64,000 nt of DNA from Nitrosomonadales bacterium (lineage in GTDB: Bacteria; Pseudomonadota; Gammaproteobacteria; Burkholderiales; Gallionellaceae). The position numbers were made by a program, and so were the translations under genes. The DNA lies in the NCBI GenBank assembly GCA_016199835.1, contig JACQFX010000012.1, positions 1 to 64,000 of the forward strand, read 5' to 3'. Below, piece by piece: positions 62,918-64,000 of this stretch. Every line of letters starts with the position of its first letter. Position 1 is the stretch's first letter. The notes under the pieces are model-generated. The model worked only from the letters and a program-made list of their open reading frames with translations. It did not search any database and had not been told where the DNA came from.

Positions 62918-63136
62918 ATGACGCAGACCACCACGCTGGACAAGTTCAGAATCCCGCTCGGCAATCAGGAGATCGAATTGCAGCAGATAGACCATGCTGA
63001 TGGCGGCATGAGCTTGCTACGCATTCGCATACGTGAAGCCCGGCGCTTCACCATTTTTGATATCGATCCGGCCACGGCGCTGCACTGGAGTGAGGTGATG
63101 CGCAGTTGGGCCGAGGCGCAGCAGGATGGGAAATAA
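62918..63136 (+). CDS. 72-residue protein of unknown function
   Basis: Starts with ACGGAGAAGAA before the ATG. The protein is small, acidic and soluble, with alternating strands and one helix (IPLGNQEIELQQIDHADGGMSLLRIRIRE). No family is recognised. It overlaps the Cas6-like gene by 11 nt, so the two are translationally coupled, and it is divergent from dsrA. It may be a partner of the Cas6-like protein or of Dsr; neither is shown. Confidence 0.68.
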   Translation: MTQTTTLDKFRIPLGNQEIELQQIDHADGGMSLLRIRIREARRFTIFDIDPATALHWSEVMRSWAEAQQDGK

Positions 63137-63728
63137 AATTCCGGACATGGTCGACATGGTGTTCGACCTGCGGGGCGGTCTCGTTCCAGCAGACTACGCC
63201 TTTGCTTTGTGGGATGAGGCCGCGTACATTCTGCCCTGGCTGGAGGCCGAGGAAACGGCTGGGATGCTGCCGCTGCGAGGCTCGGTGAGTGGCACGGACT
63301 GGTTGCTGCCGCAGCGTGCCAAGCTGGTATTGCGCCTGCCTGTTGGGGTCGCGTCGAAAGCTGTGGCGCTGTCTGGGCAGGAACTGGCTCTGGGTTCCTG
63401 CATGTTGCAGGTGGGCAAAGGCAAGGAGCGTCCTTTGCAGGCATATACGACGCTGCATGCGCAGATGGTGGAAAGTGCAGATGAAGAGGAAAGATTCCTC
63501 GCCGATATGGAAGAACAATTGCGCGCGCTGGAAGTTTCCTGCAAGTGGATCTGCGGCAAGCGTCATTCGGTAAGTGGAGCAGGGAGATCGCTCGACGGTT
63601 ATAGCCTGGTGCTGCATGACCTCAAGCCGGAAGCCTCGCTGCAAGTGCAGCGCGCCGGATTGGGTGGCAATCGCCGTTTCGGTTGTGGTGTGTTTGTGCC
63701 GTACAAGGACATATCCGGCCTGGATTGA
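63126..63728 (+). CDS. Stand-alone Cas6/Cmx6-like RNA-binding protein
   Basis: 200 residues. The layout matches the Cas6/Cmx6 (type I-MYXAN) group as I know it: MVDMVFDLRGGLVPADYAFALWDEA at the start, LPLRGS, an RLPV-type strand, a central helix and the C-terminal Gly-rich loop LQVQRAGLGGNRRFGCGVFVPYK. Cas6 proteins bind or cleave CRISPR repeat RNA. No CRISPR array or other cas gene is in the window. Where I recall a conserved His (after PxD), this protein has Tyr24; other His are at 111, 147 and 164. It may bind RNA without cutting. It lies between a 72-aa gene and a DsrC-like gene, opposite dsrA. Confidence 0.72.
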   Translation: MGNKIPDMVDMVFDLRGGLVPADYAFALWDEAAYILPWLEAEETAGMLPLRGSVSGTDWLLPQRAKLVLRLPVGVASKAVALSGQELALGSCMLQVGKGKERPLQAYTTLHAQMVESADEEERFLADMEEQLRALEVSCKWICGKRHSVSGAGRSLDGYSLVLHDLKPEASLQVQRAGLGGNRRFGCGVFVPYKDISGLD

Positions 63729-63752
63729 TTGTTTTTACAGATGGAGGTGAAT

Positions 63753-64000
63753 GTGGGATATATGATCGCAGGAGTGGAAGTTGAAACCGATGCAGAAGGT
63801 TATCTGCTGGAACCGGATTACAGCGACGAGATTGTGAATGTCATAGCGGCGGCGGACGGGATAGAATTGACGCCTGCGCATTGGCAGATCATCAATTATT
63901 TGCGTGAGCAGTATCGCGAACACGGGCATACGCCGAGTTTCCGCAATATGCTGAAAGACGTGCAGGCGTTCTGGCCTGAAGCAGACAGCAAGGCGCTGTA
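63753..64000 (+). CDS. DsrC/TusE-like protein, cut by window end
   Basis: About 82 visible residues: VEVETDAEGYLLEPDYSDEIVNVI, LTPAHWQIINYLREQYREHGHTPSFRNMLKDVQ, a clear DsrC/TusE fold. The C-terminal arm with its cysteines lies beyond the edge, so its chemistry is unknown. Possible starts are ATG 63741, GTG 63753 (GGAGGTG just before it) and ATG 63762. It is the third gene of the small operon with the Cas6-like gene, and the third DsrC-family gene in the window. Confidence 0.82.
   Translation, partial: MGYMIAGVEVETDAEGYLLEPDYSDEIVNVIAAADGIELTPAHWQIINYLREQYREHGHTPSFRNMLKDVQAFWPEADSKAL

Noticed and set aside
63126-64000. CRISPR array beside the Cas6-like gene
   Set aside because: I looked for regularly spaced 25-40-nt repeats here and around the dsr cluster and found none. 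The REP elements are hairpins without spacers.

Overview
The window is GC-rich bacterial chromosome with dense, co-directional gene clusters. A complete reverse-type dissimilatory sulfite reductase (dsr) cluster with dsrL and dsrEFH, an SHP/DHC/cytochrome b cluster with a QseBC-like regulator, and the general gene style suggest a betaproteobacterial sulfur or iron oxidiser. A Gallionellaceae (Sideroxydans-like) member is my best guess, from gene content rather than a database match. No rRNA, tRNA or CRISPR array was seen.

Layout. 1-77: 5' end of an IS4-type transposase running off the edge. 113-4087: HDOD protein and a PAS-GGDEF-EAL protein. 4256-8413: oxidative pentose phosphate genes (pgl, gnd, zwf, glk). 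8419-10413: CHASE-PAS-GGDEF cyclase. 10551-14690: glycogen phosphorylase and glycogen synthase. 14911-18247: TPR/beta-barrel outer-membrane protein and a small exported Cys-rich protein. 18478-23125: aldolase/SDR fusion, mtnP, apt and mtnA, a methylthioadenosine salvage cluster resembling the DHAP shunt. 23151-25206: Dtd-ROK fusion and a VapBC-type pair.

25266-33932 is the oddest accessory region. Two broken uvrB copies in direct orientation flank a CpxRA-like two-component system and two Ser-rich EF-hand proteins. GTAAA-N5-GTAAA (CpxR-type) boxes lie in front of these genes. A third paralogue and a Spy/CpxP-like Met/His-rich protein follow. 34015-43050 is a six-gene efflux block: tolC-like (frameshifted), macA, macB ATPase and permease, RND adaptor and RND pump.

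43119-46795: QseBC-like regulators divergent from a SHP/DHC/cytochrome b electron-transfer cluster, with a PmrA/QseB-type box between them. 46844-49388: ybiB-like gene, then a HicAB pair overlapping an AT-richer secreted protein gene.

49688-62710 (minus strand) is dsrA-B-E-F-H-C-M-K-L-J-O-P-N plus a DsrC paralogue lacking the C-terminal cysteines. The gene gaps are filled with REP/REPIN-type repeats. Divergent from dsrA lies a small operon: a 72-aa protein, a stand-alone Cas6/Cmx6-like protein and another DsrC-like protein cut by the window end. Together these genes would oxidise stored or intracellular sulfur to sulfite (DsrABL, DsrEFH/DsrC relay, DsrMKJOP membrane complex). The Cas6-like gene next to dsrA is the least explained element.
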